Shown here in pieces: positions 1-7,530 of a stretch of DNA of 16,165 nt (position 1 is its first letter; each line of letters opens with the position of its first letter). Position numbers and translations under genes: made by a program. Where the stretch lies: assembly GCF_051960575.1 (NCBI RefSeq), contig NZ_JBQCEE010000257.1:1-16165 (forward strand), written 5' to 3'. The stretch comes from JBQCEE01 sp051960575. Its GTDB lineage: Bacteria > Actinomycetota > Actinomycetes > Mycobacteriales > Jatrophihabitantaceae. Under the pieces are notes generated by a model. That model saw only the letters and a list, made by a program, of their open reading frames with translations, was not told the DNA's origin and searched no databases.

Positions 1-1
1 C

Positions 2-124
2 CGCCGCACCGCCGATGGCCTGACGAAGCCAGAGATCATCCGCTGTCTCAAGCGCTACGTCGCACGAGAAGTCTTCGCCACGCTTGCCCCGCCACGCGCT
101 CAAACAGTGCCGTCAGCGGCTTGA
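2..124 (+). pseudogene. C-terminal end of a probable IS110-family transposase (cut by window start)
   Basis: This is an open frame from base 2 to the TGA at 122-124, about 40 residues, with no start in the window. It contains the stretch KPEIIRCLKRYVAREVF, which resembles the extreme C-terminus of IS110-family (DEDD) transposases, where an EAxRxLKR-type helix closes the protein. The bases around and after the stop (TTGACGAGCCATAGGAGCATC, split here as TTGACGAGCC then ATAGGAGCATC) resemble the stop-codon region I recall from many IS110 elements. The family call is from memory of the motif, not from a search. Whether the element upstream is intact cannot be judged. Its right end should lie shortly after position 124. 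Confidence 0.55.
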
Positions 125-281
125 CGAGCCATAGGAGCATCCGCCGGACGACGGATTTGTCCGGACGCGAGACAAACAACCCTCGAGCGAACCGGACAAA
201 CCCGACGCTGCGCAGGCCGCGTTGCATCCGCGTCGTTGGCATGTCATCCAGCGGTAACCCGCGGCTGCCAAGGTCGGCGCC
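125..281. other. Non-coding flank between transposase tail and GNAT gene
   Basis: No supported gene lies here. It should hold the right terminus of the upstream insertion sequence. An imperfectly placed 9-bp inverted repeat, TTTGTCCGG at 156-164 and CCGGACAAA at 192-200, could form a stem. No clear promoter was found. The only ribosome-binding candidate is AAGG at 270-273, eight bases before the GNAT start. Confidence 0.4.
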
Positions 282-908
282 ATGAAGAAGGAGATGTCGG
301 CGCCCTGCCTCCGAGTTGCCGCGGCGGACGAGACCGAGCCGGAGCCACGGGCCGATCTCATCGGCCTGGCCCTCACGCCCTGGATGACGCGCGCGGGGCA
401 CCAGCCCGTGCTGGTGCGGCCGAGCCGTCCGCGCGACCTGCCCGGGCTGGCGCAGTTGCACGCCCGCTGCTCGGCACGCTCACTGCTCGACCGCTACCGC
501 AGCGGCGGTCGTCCGCCGTCGGCGCTCGCGCTCGAATCGATGCTGCGCGAGCGGTACAGCGTCATCGCGATGCGGCAGGACGGCTCGGTCGTCGCCTCGG
601 CGGTGCTGCGGCGCGACCCGCGCCACGGCGCGCGCTGCGCCGAGATCGGCGTGCTCGTCGAGGACGCGTGGCAGCGGCAGGGGATCGGCAGCGACCTCGT
701 CGCGCACCTCGCCGGCGTCGCCCAGGTCGCGGGCTTCACCGAACTGATCACCTACCCGGCCACGGCCGTCGCTGCGGCGCAGCGACTGATGCTCGAGGGC
801 GGGCGTAGCCGCATGGTGCCGGGCACGCCGGACGTGCACCTGCACACCTACCTGCCCGAGAACGCAGCGCTCGGCCTCGGCTCGGTGCGCGAGCGCCTGG
901 CCGGCTGA
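282..908 (+). CDS. GNAT-family N-acetyltransferase
   Basis: The 208-aa protein has a GNAT fold starting around residue 42 (VLVRPSRPRDLPGLAQLH). An acetyl-CoA-binding motif A lies near residues 123-140 (GVLVEDAWQRQGIGSDLV), with the Q/RxxGxG/A pyrophosphate loop as RQGIG. GNAT enzymes transfer an acetyl group from acetyl-CoA to an amine; the substrate here is unknown. The first 40 residues are a poorly conserved-looking extension. ATG 282 is preferred because AAGG (270-273) sits eight bases upstream; a second ATG at 294 directly abuts AAGGAG and is spaced too closely. The gene stands alone beside the IS remnant and converges on the small-protein gene across a GC-rich stem. No transmembrane segment is evident. 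Family assignment is firm, function open. Confidence 0.85.
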   Translation: MKKEMSAPCLRVAAADETEPEPRADLIGLALTPWMTRAGHQPVLVRPSRPRDLPGLAQLHARCSARSLLDRYRSGGRPPSALALESMLRERYSVIAMRQDGSVVASAVLRRDPRHGARCAEIGVLVEDAWQRQGIGSDLVAHLAGVAQVAGFTELITYPATAVAAAQRLMLEGGRSRMVPGTPDVHLHTYLPENAALGLGSVRERLAG

Positions 909-955
909 GCCGGGCGCCGACGGACGACGGGCAGGGGGGACGCCGCCCGTTCGAG

Positions 956-993
956 CCCGGCGCGGCGCCGCCGGACGACGGCGCCGCGCCGGG
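956..993. terminator. Perfect 15-bp GC stem between convergent genes
   Basis: Arms 956-970 and 979-993 are perfectly complementary (15 bp, all G/C) around an 8-base loop (CCGGACGA). It lies between the convergent GNAT gene (ends 908) and the small-protein gene (ends 1002), where a shared bidirectional terminator is expected. No T-tract follows, which is common for actinobacterial hairpins. Confidence 0.65.
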
Positions 994-1001
994 GCCCTCG
1001 C

Positions 1002-1220
1002 CTACAGCTTGTTGTTCAGGGCGACGAGCGCGCCGGCCAGCGCGAAGTACTTGTTGCTGCCCAGGTCGGCGATGGTCTTGATGCCGAGACCGGCCAGGAT
1101 CTCGTCGTGCTTCTCGGTGAGTCCGGCGAGCGCCGACGGCGGCGCGGCGAGGATCTCGGCGAGCGACTTGTCCTCCCAGGCCTTGTCGAGGGCCTTGTCG
1201 AGATCGATCGAGACGGGCAT
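1002..1220 (-). CDS. Conserved 72-aa small protein with helix-hairpin-helix-like C-terminus
   Basis: The product starts MPVSIDLDKALDKAWEDKSL and ends LGSNKYFALAGALVALNNKL. It is acidic and has no signal peptide or membrane segment. Residues about 43-56 (AGLGIKTIADLGSN) match the spacing of a helix-hairpin-helix loop (LxxxGIxTxxDL), which often contacts nucleic acid but is also used for protein contacts. The N-terminal half (DKAWEDKSLAEILAAPPSAL) looks like amphipathic helix followed by a proline break. I recall similar short proteins of unknown function in actinobacteria and cyanobacteria. A longer upstream in-frame start (to 1367) is rejected: ATG 1220 has a good ribosome site, AAAGGAT (1233-1227), six bases away, and the longer form would overlap the methyltransferase 3' end. 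Function unknown. Confidence 0.8.
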   Translation of the reverse strand: MPVSIDLDKALDKAWEDKSLAEILAAPPSALAGLTEKHDEILAGLGIKTIADLGSNKYFALAGALVALNNKL

Positions 1221-1245
1221 GTGGCGATCCTTTCGCTGAAGAGAC

Positions 1246-1290
1246 GTCCTCAACACTGTCGAGGACCCATCGGGTGCGCAACAGTCCTCA
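1246..1290. promoter_or_regulatory. Repeated GTCCTC motifs upstream of the 72-aa gene
   Basis: GTCCTC at 1246-1251 and its inverse GAGGAC at 1261-1266 form a 6-9-6 dyad. A second direct copy, GTCCTCA, is at 1284-1290, overlapping the methyltransferase stop. On the minus strand this lies just upstream of the small-protein ribosome site, so it could be an operator. There is no independent support. Confidence 0.25.
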
Positions 1291-2109
1291 GGGCGCCACT
1301 GCCGTCCAGTCGACACCGATCTCGCCGTGCCGGGCACGCCCGGTGACGACGGGCCAGCCCTGGTCACGCAGCGTGGCGCACGCGGCGGTCCAGCGCTGGC
1401 GGCTGCCGAACGGGATGAGCCCGGCAGCGGCGTCCCACGCGGCGTCGAACGCGGCGAGGAACGCGTGCACCCGCCGGCCCGGCACGTTGTGGTGGATCAG
1501 CGCCTTCGGCAGCCGCTCGGCCAGGTCGCTCGGCCGCTCGATGTCGTCGGTGCGGCACGCGAGGGTCAGCGTGCGGGGCCCGTCCGCATCGAGCAGCACC
1601 CACGCCGCGCGCCGCCCGATCTCGTCGCAGGTGCCCTCGACGAGCACGCCGCCGGGCGCGAGGTTGGCGAGCAGGGTGCGCCACGCGTCCGCCGCGGCGG
1701 ACGCGTCGTACTGGCGCAGCACGTTCGCGGCGCGCACGAGCAGCGGACGCCGTCCGGCCAGCTCGAAGCCACCGCGGGCGAAGTCGAGACCCGGCGGATC
1801 GGCCGACGGCAGCGCGGCCGCCACCCGCTCCGGGTCGATCTCGAGGCCGAGCACCCGCACGCCGGGCTGCACGCGCCGCAGCCGGCCGGCGAGCTCGACC
1901 GTCGTCACCGCGCTGGCGCCGTACCCGAGGTCGACGACGAGGGGCTCGGGCTCGCGCCGCAGCACGTCGGCGAGGGTCGCGGTGACCCAGTTGTCCATCC
2001 GCCGCAGCCGGTTCGGGTTGGTCGTGCCGCGCGTCGGCACGCCGAGCGCCCGGGCCCGTCCGGCGGCCAGCCGCGGGGCGCGCGCGGGCTTGCTGCGGGG
2101 GGCGGACAC
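1288..2109 (-). CDS. Class I SAM-dependent methyltransferase-like protein
   Basis: The 273-aa protein has a Rossmann-type SAM site. Motif I is VVDLGYGASAV (about residues 58-68), and a conserved acidic residue ends the next strand in VLGLEIDPERV (86-96), as expected for the ribose-binding Glu/Asp. A later strand (LAPGGVLVEGT) fits post-motif III. The C-terminal third (GRRVHAFLAAFDAAWDAAAG) is not a motif I recognise, so the substrate is unknown. The N-terminus is Arg/Pro/Ala-rich and includes TTNPNRLRRMDNW, which could contact nucleic acid or be an extension. GTG 2109 is chosen because TACCGT (2121-2116) lies six bases upstream, fitting a leaderless mRNA. It is divergent from murB with only 24 bp between start codons. 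Confidence 0.8.
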   Translation of the reverse strand: MSAPRSKPARAPRLAAGRARALGVPTRGTTNPNRLRRMDNWVTATLADVLRREPEPLVVDLGYGASAVTTVELAGRLRRVQPGVRVLGLEIDPERVAAALPSADPPGLDFARGGFELAGRRPLLVRAANVLRQYDASAAADAWRTLLANLAPGGVLVEGTCDEIGRRAAWVLLDADGPRTLTLACRTDDIERPSDLAERLPKALIHHNVPGRRVHAFLAAFDAAWDAAAGLIPFGSRQRWTAACATLRDQGWPVVTGRARHGEIGVDWTAVAP

Positions 2110-2115
2110 GGCGCG

Positions 2116-2125
2116 ACGGTACCCT
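2116..2125. promoter_or_regulatory. Overlapping divergent -10 elements of methyltransferase and murB
   Basis: TACCGT on the minus strand (2121-2116) is six bases before GTG 2109. TACCCT on the plus strand (2120-2125) is eight bases before GTG 2134. The two hexamers share bases 2120-2121 within a GGTACC palindrome (2118-2123). Both match TANNNT and both predict leaderless or near-leaderless transcripts. This is pattern matching only; no start-site data are available. Confidence 0.55.
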
Positions 2126-2133
2126 CGGTCGTC

Positions 2134-3141
<1,008 letters not shown>

Positions 3142-3143
3142 CC

Positions 3144-3210
3144 TGCCGCTTGTCCCCCGTCCCAGTCGTTTTCAGGGCTCGGATCTGACTGGGGCGGGGG
3201 ACAAGCGGCA
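3144..3210. terminator. Long 24-bp inverted repeat between murB and SDR gene
   Basis: Arms 3144-3167 and 3187-3210 match over 24 bp with one mismatch (a G-U pair in RNA) around a 19-base loop. The left arm begins TGCCGCTTGTCCCCCG. It starts three bases after the murB stop and ends three bases before the SDR stop, so it fits a bidirectional terminator for convergent genes. The length and near-perfection also suggest a dispersed intergenic palindrome. No second copy exists in this window. Confidence 0.65.
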
Positions 3211-3212
3211 TT

Positions 3213-3962
3213 TCAGGCAGTGGTTGTGCGGTGCACCTTGTGCGGCGCGGCCTGGGCGAGCGGCTTCACGACCAGCAGGTCGACGTTGACGTGCGCGGGA
3301 CGGGTGACGGCGAAGGCGATGCAGTCGGCGATGTCGTCGGCGGTGAGCGGCGCCTCGACCCCGGCGTAGACCTTGTCGGCCGCGGCCCGGTCGCCGCGGT
3401 AGCGGACGAGTGAGAACTCTTCGGTCGCGACCATGCCCGGCGCCACCTCGGTGACGCGCACGGGGCGTCCGTTCAGCTCGAGCCGCAGCGTCTCGACCAC
3501 CGCGGCGACCGCGTGCTTCGCCGACGTGTAGCCGCCACCGCCCTCGTAGACGAGATGGCCGGCGATCGAGCCGGTCACCACGATGTGCCCGCCGGCGCCG
3601 CGCTCGAGCGCCGGCAGCAGCGCCTGCGTCACCTGCACGACGCCGAGCACGTTCGACTCCCACATCGCGCGCCAGTCGTCGGGGCGGGCGTCGGCGACGC
3701 TCTCGGTGCCGATGGCCCCGCCCGCGTTGTTGACGAGCACGGCGATGTCGTCCAGGTCGGCGGCGAGCGCGGCGATCGAGGCGGGGTGGGTGACGTCGAG
3801 CGTGACGGCCCGGATGCCCGGCATGGACGCCGCGAGCTCGTCGAGCCGGTCACGCCGGCGGGCCGCCGCGACGACGTCGAACCCCTCGGCCGCGAGCCGG
3901 CGGGCGGTCGCCGCCCCGATGCCGCTGCTCGCCCCGGTGACCACTGCTGTGCCTCGTGCCAT
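3213..3962 (-). CDS. Classical short-chain dehydrogenase/reductase (SDR)
   Basis: The 249-aa NAD(P)-dependent oxidoreductase has all classical SDR marks. They are the cofactor loop TGASSGIG (9-16), VNNAG (77-81), the structural Asn in SNVLG (104), catalytic Ser132 in VVTGSIAG, and Tyr145/Lys149 in YTSAK. After the first strand's end, ARRRDRL (34-40) places arginines where NADP-preferring members have them, so NADP(H) is likely. It resembles the YdfG/serine-dehydrogenase-like group; the substrate is unknown. ATG 3962 is chosen over the longer frame because it begins the fold (MARGTAVVTGASS) and lies six bases after a GACAAT -10-like element. Position and orientation match the SDR gene Rv0484c of M. 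tuberculosis near mshA. Confidence 0.92.
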   Translation of the reverse strand: MARGTAVVTGASSGIGAATARRLAAEGFDVVAAARRRDRLDELAASMPGIRAVTLDVTHPASIAALAADLDDIAVLVNNAGGAIGTESVADARPDDWRAMWESNVLGVVQVTQALLPALERGAGGHIVVTGSIAGHLVYEGGGGYTSAKHAVAAVVETLRLELNGRPVRVTEVAPGMVATEEFSLVRYRGDRAAADKVYAGVEAPLTADDIADCIAFAVTRPAHVNVDLLVVKPLAQAAPHKVHRTTTA

Positions 3963-3968
3963 CCCCCG

Positions 3969-3974
3969 ATTGTC
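3969..3974 (-). promoter_or_regulatory. -10-like element for the SDR gene
   Basis: GACAAT on the minus strand ends six bases before ATG 3962 and would give a leaderless mRNA. The first base departs from TANNNT, so support is moderate. Confidence 0.35.
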
Positions 3975-4035
3975 GCGTCCGCCGGTTCGGGCATCATCGA
4001 GGGGAGCGCTCCACCGGCCGATGGGAAGGGACACC

Positions 4036-5322
4036 GTGCGACGGATCACGCCCGCCGGCCCGCCCCGCCGCGTGGCCATGCTGAGCGTCCACACCTCACC
4101 GCTGGACGCGCCGGGCTCCGGCGACGCCGGCGGCATGAACGTCTACATCGTCGAGACTGCCAAGCGGCTCGCGGAGCGCGGCATCGACGTCGAGATCTTC
4201 ACGCGGGCCACGGCGAGCGACCAGGCGCGCACGGTGCCGCTCTGTCCCGGCGTCCAGGTCAACCACATCGTCGCGGGGCCGTACGAGGGCCTGGCGAAAC
4301 AGGATCTGCCGGCGCAGCTGTGCGCGTTCACCGCGGGCGTGCTGCGCGCCGAGGCCAGGCACGAGCCCGGCTGGTACGACCTCGTGCACTCGCACTACTG
4401 GCTCTCGGGCCAGGTCGGCTGGCTGGCCCGCGACCGGTGGGGCGTGCCCCTCGTGCACTCGGCCCACACGCTGGCCAAGGTCAATAACGCCCTGCTGGCC
4501 GAGGGCGACGAGCCCGAACCACTGGCCCGCATCATCGGCGAGGAGCAGGTGGTCGCCGAGGCCGACCGGCTCATCGCGTCGACCGCGGACGAGGCGCAGC
4601 AGCTGATCGGCCTCTACGGCGCGGACCCCGCCCGCGTCGAGACGGTCGCGCCCGGCGTCGACCTGGCCGGCTTCCTGCCCGGGTCGCAGGCGGCGGCACG
4701 GCGGCGGCTCGGGCTGCGGCCGGACGCCCACACGCTGCTGTTCGTCGGACGCATCCAGCCGCTCAAGGCGCCGGACGTGCTCGTGCGCGCCGCAGCGCAC
4801 CTCGAGGCCGACCCCGACCTGCGCGGCAAGCTGCAGGTCGTGGTACTCGGCGGCCCGAGCGGTCGCGGGCTGGCCGAGCCGGACGCCGTCCAGCGCCTCG
4901 TGCACGACCTCGGGCTCGACGACGTGGTCGTGTTCCGCCCGCCGGCCGGCCGGGCTGCCGTGGCCGACCACTACCGCGCGGCCGACCTCACCGTCGTGCC
5001 GTCGTACAACGAGTCGTTCGGGCTGGTGGCGCTCGAGTCGCAGGCCGCGGGCACGCCGGTCGTCGCGGCCGCGGTGGGCGGGCTGCCGACGGCGGTGGCC
5101 GACGGTGTGAGCGGCGTGCTCGTCGACGGGCACGACCCCGCGGTCTGGGCGAAGGTCGTCGGCGACCTGCTGCGCTCGCCTGCGGTCTTGCGCACACTGG
5201 CCGACCGGGCGCGTCCGCACGCCGAACGGTTCTCGTGGGGGCACACGGCCGACGGGCTGGTCCGCGCCTACCGCGAGGCGATCGACGAACGGCGGCGCAC
5301 GCTGCGGACGGAGGCCGGATGA
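4036..5322 (+). CDS. mshA: D-inositol-3-phosphate glycosyltransferase, mycothiol synthesis (MshA)
   Basis: MshA transfers GlcNAc from UDP-GlcNAc to 1D-myo-inositol 3-phosphate, the first committed step of mycothiol synthesis. The 428-aa protein is a GT-B fold GT4 enzyme. The N-terminal glycine loop and signature SGDAGGMNVYIVE (28-40) follow RRVAMLSVHTSPL. The acceptor-domain stretch LVHSHYWLSG (116-125) comes next, then the donor domain with FVGRIQPLKAPD (236-247) and the E-x7-E motif ESFGLVALE (326-334). GTG 4036 is chosen because GGAAGGGA (4024-4031) precedes it. In-frame ATG 4021 is possible but has a poorer ribosome site. CATCAT (3992-3997) is a possible -10, giving a leader of about 30 bases that begins near the palindrome GGAGCGCTCC (4003-4012). 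The stop overlaps the next start by ATGA. Confidence 0.95.
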   Translation: MRRITPAGPPRRVAMLSVHTSPLDAPGSGDAGGMNVYIVETAKRLAERGIDVEIFTRATASDQARTVPLCPGVQVNHIVAGPYEGLAKQDLPAQLCAFTAGVLRAEARHEPGWYDLVHSHYWLSGQVGWLARDRWGVPLVHSAHTLAKVNNALLAEGDEPEPLARIIGEEQVVAEADRLIASTADEAQQLIGLYGADPARVETVAPGVDLAGFLPGSQAAARRRLGLRPDAHTLLFVGRIQPLKAPDVLVRAAAHLEADPDLRGKLQVVVLGGPSGRGLAEPDAVQRLVHDLGLDDVVVFRPPAGRAAVADHYRAADLTVVPSYNESFGLVALESQAAGTPVVAAAVGGLPTAVADGVSGVLVDGHDPAVWAKVVGDLLRSPAVLRTLADRARPHAERFSWGHTADGLVRAYREAIDERRRTLRTEAG

Positions 5323-5840
5323 GCGAGCTCGAGGTGATCGAGCGGTTCCTCGACGAGCAGCAGCTCGAGTGGCAGCGGGTCAGCGACTCGGCGGTCGCGG
5401 TGGCGCTGCCGGGCGAGAAGCGGCTCAAGACCGCGTGCATCCTCACCGTGGGCACGCACGCCCTCGAGATCGAGGCGTTCGTGATGCGCGCGCCCGAGGA
5501 GCACCGCGAGCAGGTGTACACCTACCTGCTGCAGCGCAACACCCGCACGTACGCGGTGTCGTGGGCCGTCGACGGTGTCGGTGACATCTACCTCGTGGGG
5601 CGCCTGCCGCTGTCGGCGGTCACCCCGGACGAGCTCGACCGCGTGCTCGGCGCGGTGCTCGAGTACGCCGACGGGCACTTCAACTACCTGCTGCAGCTGG
5701 GCTTCGGCTCGTCGATCAAGCGCGAGTGGGCGTGGCGGGTCAAGAACAACGAGTCGCTCGCGAACCTGCACGCATTCAAGGAATTCTGCGGCAGCAGAGA
5801 ATTGGACGGAGTCGCCCAGCGGCCGGTCGAGGTCGACTGA
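5319..5840 (+). CDS. YbjN domain-containing protein
   Basis: The 173-aa protein starts MSELEVIERFLDEQQLEW, matching the N-terminal helix of YbjN-type proteins, a small alpha/beta fold of the type-III-secretion-chaperone-like superfamily. No catalytic motif is recognised. Blocks such as LLQRNTRTYAVSW and DIYLVGRLPLSAVTPDELD resemble the actinobacterial members. ATG 5319 is preferred because its stop/start overlap with mshA (ATGA) indicates translational coupling and GGAGG (5310-5314) precedes it; the longer frame only shadows mshA. The homologue Rv0487 has the same position after mshA in M. tuberculosis. A role with mycothiol is suggested only by this conserved linkage. The C-terminal tail (GSRELDGVAQRPVEVD) looks disordered. 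Confidence 0.88.
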   Translation: MSELEVIERFLDEQQLEWQRVSDSAVAVALPGEKRLKTACILTVGTHALEIEAFVMRAPEEHREQVYTYLLQRNTRTYAVSWAVDGVGDIYLVGRLPLSAVTPDELDRVLGAVLEYADGHFNYLLQLGFGSSIKREWAWRVKNNESLANLHAFKEFCGSRELDGVAQRPVEVD

Positions 5841-5862
5841 CCGGCCGGCAGGAACCGGCTGG

Positions 5863-5868
5863 CAGGAT
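5863..5868 (+). promoter_or_regulatory. -10-like element for gpm
   Basis: CAGGAT lies seven bases before ATG 5876, the spacing of leaderless actinobacterial promoters. The first base is C rather than T. It overlaps the alternative in-frame ATG 5867, which argues for 5876 as the true start. Confidence 0.4.
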
Positions 5869-5875
5869 GAGCCGC

Positions 5876-6619
5876 ATGGCGAAGCTCGTGCTGTTGCGTC
5901 ACGGCGAGAGTGACTGGAACCAGAAGAACCTCTTCACCGGCTGGGTCGACGTCGACCTCACCGCGAAGGGCGAGGCCGAGGCCCACCGCGGCGGTGAGCT
6001 GCTGGTCGAGCACGGCCTGCTGCCCGACGTCGTGCACACCTCGCTGCTGCGGCGCGCGATCCGCACCGCGCAGATCGCCCTCGACACCGCCGACCGGCAC
6101 TGGATCCCCGTGCGCCGGTCGTGGCGGCTCAACGAGCGGCACTACGGCGCGCTGCAGGGCAAGAACAAGACCCAGGTGCGCGACGAGTTCGGCGAGGACC
6201 AGTTCATGGTCTGGCGCCGCTCGTACGACGTGCCGCCGCCGCCGCTCGCCGACGACGACGAGTACAGCCAGGTCGGCGACCCGCGCTACGCGAACCTGCT
6301 CGAGACGCTGCCGCGCACCGAGTGCCTGAAGGACGTCGTCGGCCGCATGCTGCCGTACTGGTTCGACGCGATCGTGCCCGACCTGCGGACGCAGGGCGTC
6401 GTGCTCGTCGCCGCGCACGGCAACTCGCTGCGAGCCATGGTGAAGTACCTGGACGGGCTCTCGGACGAGGCGGTCGTCGGCCTCAACATCCCGACCGGCA
6501 TCCCGCTGCACTACGAGCTGGACGACGCCACCCTGCGTCCGACGTCTCCCGGCACCTACCTCGATCCGGACGCAGCCGTCGCGGCCATCGAGGCCGTCGC
6601 GAACCAGGGCAAGCAGTAG
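5876..6619 (+). CDS. gpmA: 2,3-bisphosphoglycerate-dependent phosphoglycerate mutase
   Basis: The 247-aa glycolytic enzyme interconverts 3- and 2-phosphoglycerate through a phosphohistidine. The histidine phosphatase signature is LLRHGESDWN, with phospho-acceptor His9. The second catalytic histidine is in VAAHGNSLRAM (His181), and ERHYGALQGKNK (87-98) carries the catalytic glutamate and substrate-binding residues. FTGWVDVDLT is typical of dPGM. Length matches the family (about 245-250 aa). ATG 5876 gives the standard MAKLVLLRHGES start; ATG 5867 would add three residues. It follows the YbjN gene by 35 bases, probably with its own promoter. It converges on phoU across a palindromic hairpin. 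Confidence 0.96.
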   Translation: MAKLVLLRHGESDWNQKNLFTGWVDVDLTAKGEAEAHRGGELLVEHGLLPDVVHTSLLRRAIRTAQIALDTADRHWIPVRRSWRLNERHYGALQGKNKTQVRDEFGEDQFMVWRRSYDVPPPPLADDDEYSQVGDPRYANLLETLPRTECLKDVVGRMLPYWFDAIVPDLRTQGVVLVAAHGNSLRAMVKYLDGLSDEAVVGLNIPTGIPLHYELDDATLRPTSPGTYLDPDAAVAAIEAVANQGKQ

Positions 6620-6651
6620 CCGCGACGGCCTGAAGGAGTCTCCGCAGCGAC

Positions 6652-6699
6652 GATCTTGTGCATGGCGCGCGCAGGACCCCGCGCGTCCTGCACAAGATC
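6652..6699. repeat. 48-bp palindromic element, copy 1 (between convergent gpm and phoU)
   Basis: Perfect 11-bp outer arms GATCTTGTGCA (6652-6662) and TGCACAAGATC (6689-6699) continue, after one mismatch, into an inner GC stem (about 6664-6671 with 6680-6687). It probably also works as a bidirectional terminator for gpm and phoU. Read on the minus strand it shares TGTGCAGGACGCGCG and total length (48 bp) with the two identical elements at 9583 and 9645, so it belongs to the same family. Confidence 0.8.
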
Positions 6700-6716
6700 T
6701 GGTGAGTGCCCGGGGC

Positions 6717-7385
6717 TCAGAACTGGGCGACGCCGTTCGCGCGGTCGGGGTAGACGCCGGTGACGATGAAGATAACCCGGCGGGCGATGGCGACGGCGTG
6801 GTCGGCGAAGCGCTCGTAGTAGCGGCCGAGCAGGGTGAGGTCGATCGCCGACTCGGTGCCGTGCGACCACCGCGGCGACAGGACGAGGGTGAACAGCTTG
6901 CGCCGCAGGGCGTCCATCGAGTCGTCCTCGGCCTCGATCGCCTGGGCGAGGGAGATGTCGCGGCCGTCGACGACGTCGGCGACCTTGAGCATGAGCGAGG
7001 CCGCGACCTCGCCCATCTGCGCGATGACGTCGCGCGCCTCGTCCGGCACCGCGAACTCGGGTGCGCGCAGGCGGGCGATCTTGGCGACGTGGATCGCCAG
7101 GTCACCCATGCGCTCGAGGTCGGCCACGAGGTGCAGCGTCGCGACGAGCACCCGCAGGTCGGTGGCCACCGGCGCCTGCTGCGCGATCATCTTGAACGAG
7201 CGGTCCTCGAGGTCGCGGCGCAGTGAGTCGATGCGCGCGTCGCCGGCGATGACCCGCTCGGCACGGCGCGGATCGGCGTCCATGAGCGAGCCGGTGGCCT
7301 GCTCCATGGCCGACGTCACAAGACGGGTCATCTCGACGACGCCGGAGCCGATGTCGTCCAGTTCGTCATGGAAGATGTCCCGCAC
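6717..7385 (-). CDS. phoU: Phosphate signalling regulator PhoU
   Basis: The 222-aa all-helical protein is of normal PhoU length. It contains both repeats of the metal-binding E/DxxxD signature: DLERMGDLAIHVAKIA (first domain) and YYERFADHAVAIARR (second domain). PhoU links the Pst phosphate transporter to the PhoR/SenX3 histidine kinase, keeping signalling off when phosphate is ample. GTG 7385 is chosen because GAAGGG (7400-7395) lies nine bases upstream. It is divergent from senX3-regX3, an arrangement I recall from Streptomyces (phoU/phoRP). The intergenic region carries PHO-box-like repeats reading toward phoU, which suggests control by the neighbouring response regulator. No pst genes lie in the window. 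Confidence 0.95.
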   Translation of the reverse strand: MRDIFHDELDDIGSGVVEMTRLVTSAMEQATGSLMDADPRRAERVIAGDARIDSLRRDLEDRSFKMIAQQAPVATDLRVLVATLHLVADLERMGDLAIHVAKIARLRAPEFAVPDEARDVIAQMGEVAASLMLKVADVVDGRDISLAQAIEAEDDSMDALRRKLFTLVLSPRWSHGTESAIDLTLLGRYYERFADHAVAIARRVIFIVTGVYPDRANGVAQF

Positions 7386-7407
7386 GCTCGCCCACCCTTC
7401 GTGGTCG

Positions 7408-7437
7408 GTTCGTCCGGATCATGATCCCCGCACGAAC
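7408..7437. promoter_or_regulatory. Dyad in the phoU leader/promoter
   Basis: A perfect 12-bp palindrome GGATCATGATCC (7416-7427) is flanked by GTTCGT (7408-7413) and ACGAAC (7432-7437). The outer arms are offset by two bases from perfect symmetry. CATGAT at its centre, read on either strand, is a usable -10; for phoU it would start the transcript near 7413 and give a leader of about 28 bases. Confidence 0.35.
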
Positions 7438-7459
7438 GGTGGACGTCCGCCGGGTGAAC
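7427..7459 (-). promoter_or_regulatory. Candidate PHO box (three 11-bp direct units) upstream of phoU
   Basis: On the minus strand three adjacent 11-mers run toward phoU: GTTCACCCGGC (7459-7449), GGACGTCCACC (7448-7438) and GTTCGTGCGGG (7437-7427). Against the Streptomyces PhoP unit G(G/T)TCAYYYR(G/C)G, as I remember it, they match at 10, 8 and 9 of 11 positions. The array abuts the CATGAT -10 candidate, as expected for activation by a PhoP/RegX3-type regulator. Confidence 0.55.
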
Positions 7460-7492
7460 AGCAGGCGCCGCCCGGACGGCGCCGGCCTCAGC

Positions 7493-7514
7493 GTTCAAGG
7501 CATGCTCACATTCG
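7493..7514 (+). promoter_or_regulatory. Weak PHO-like pair upstream of senX3
   Basis: Two adjacent 11-mers, GTTCAAGGCAT (7493-7503) and GCTCACATTCG (7504-7514), share GNTCA at the same phase and end four bases before the senX3 -10. The first fits the PHO unit only in its first five bases. It may be a low-affinity autoregulatory site or chance. Confidence 0.25.
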
Positions 7515-7518
7515 ACCG

Positions 7519-7524
7519 TAGCAT
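7519..7524 (+). promoter_or_regulatory. -10 element for senX3 (leaderless)
   Basis: TAGCAT is six bases before GTG 7531, the classic TANNNT-N6-RTG layout of actinobacterial leaderless mRNAs. No ribosome-binding sequence precedes the start, which supports this reading. Confidence 0.55.
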
Positions 7525-7530
7525 CGTGCC

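Noticed and set aside
1327..2133. A 604-aa open frame that would extend MurB by about 270 residues upstream.
   Set aside because: The added part is Arg/Gly/Ala/His-rich with no family motif and mirrors the methyltransferase on the opposite strand. Long spurious frames are usual in high-GC DNA.
3513..4487. A 324-aa plus-strand frame spanning the SDR gene and the mshA start.
   Set aside because: It reads antisense through the SDR gene and then out of frame through mshA; composition is typical of a shadow frame.
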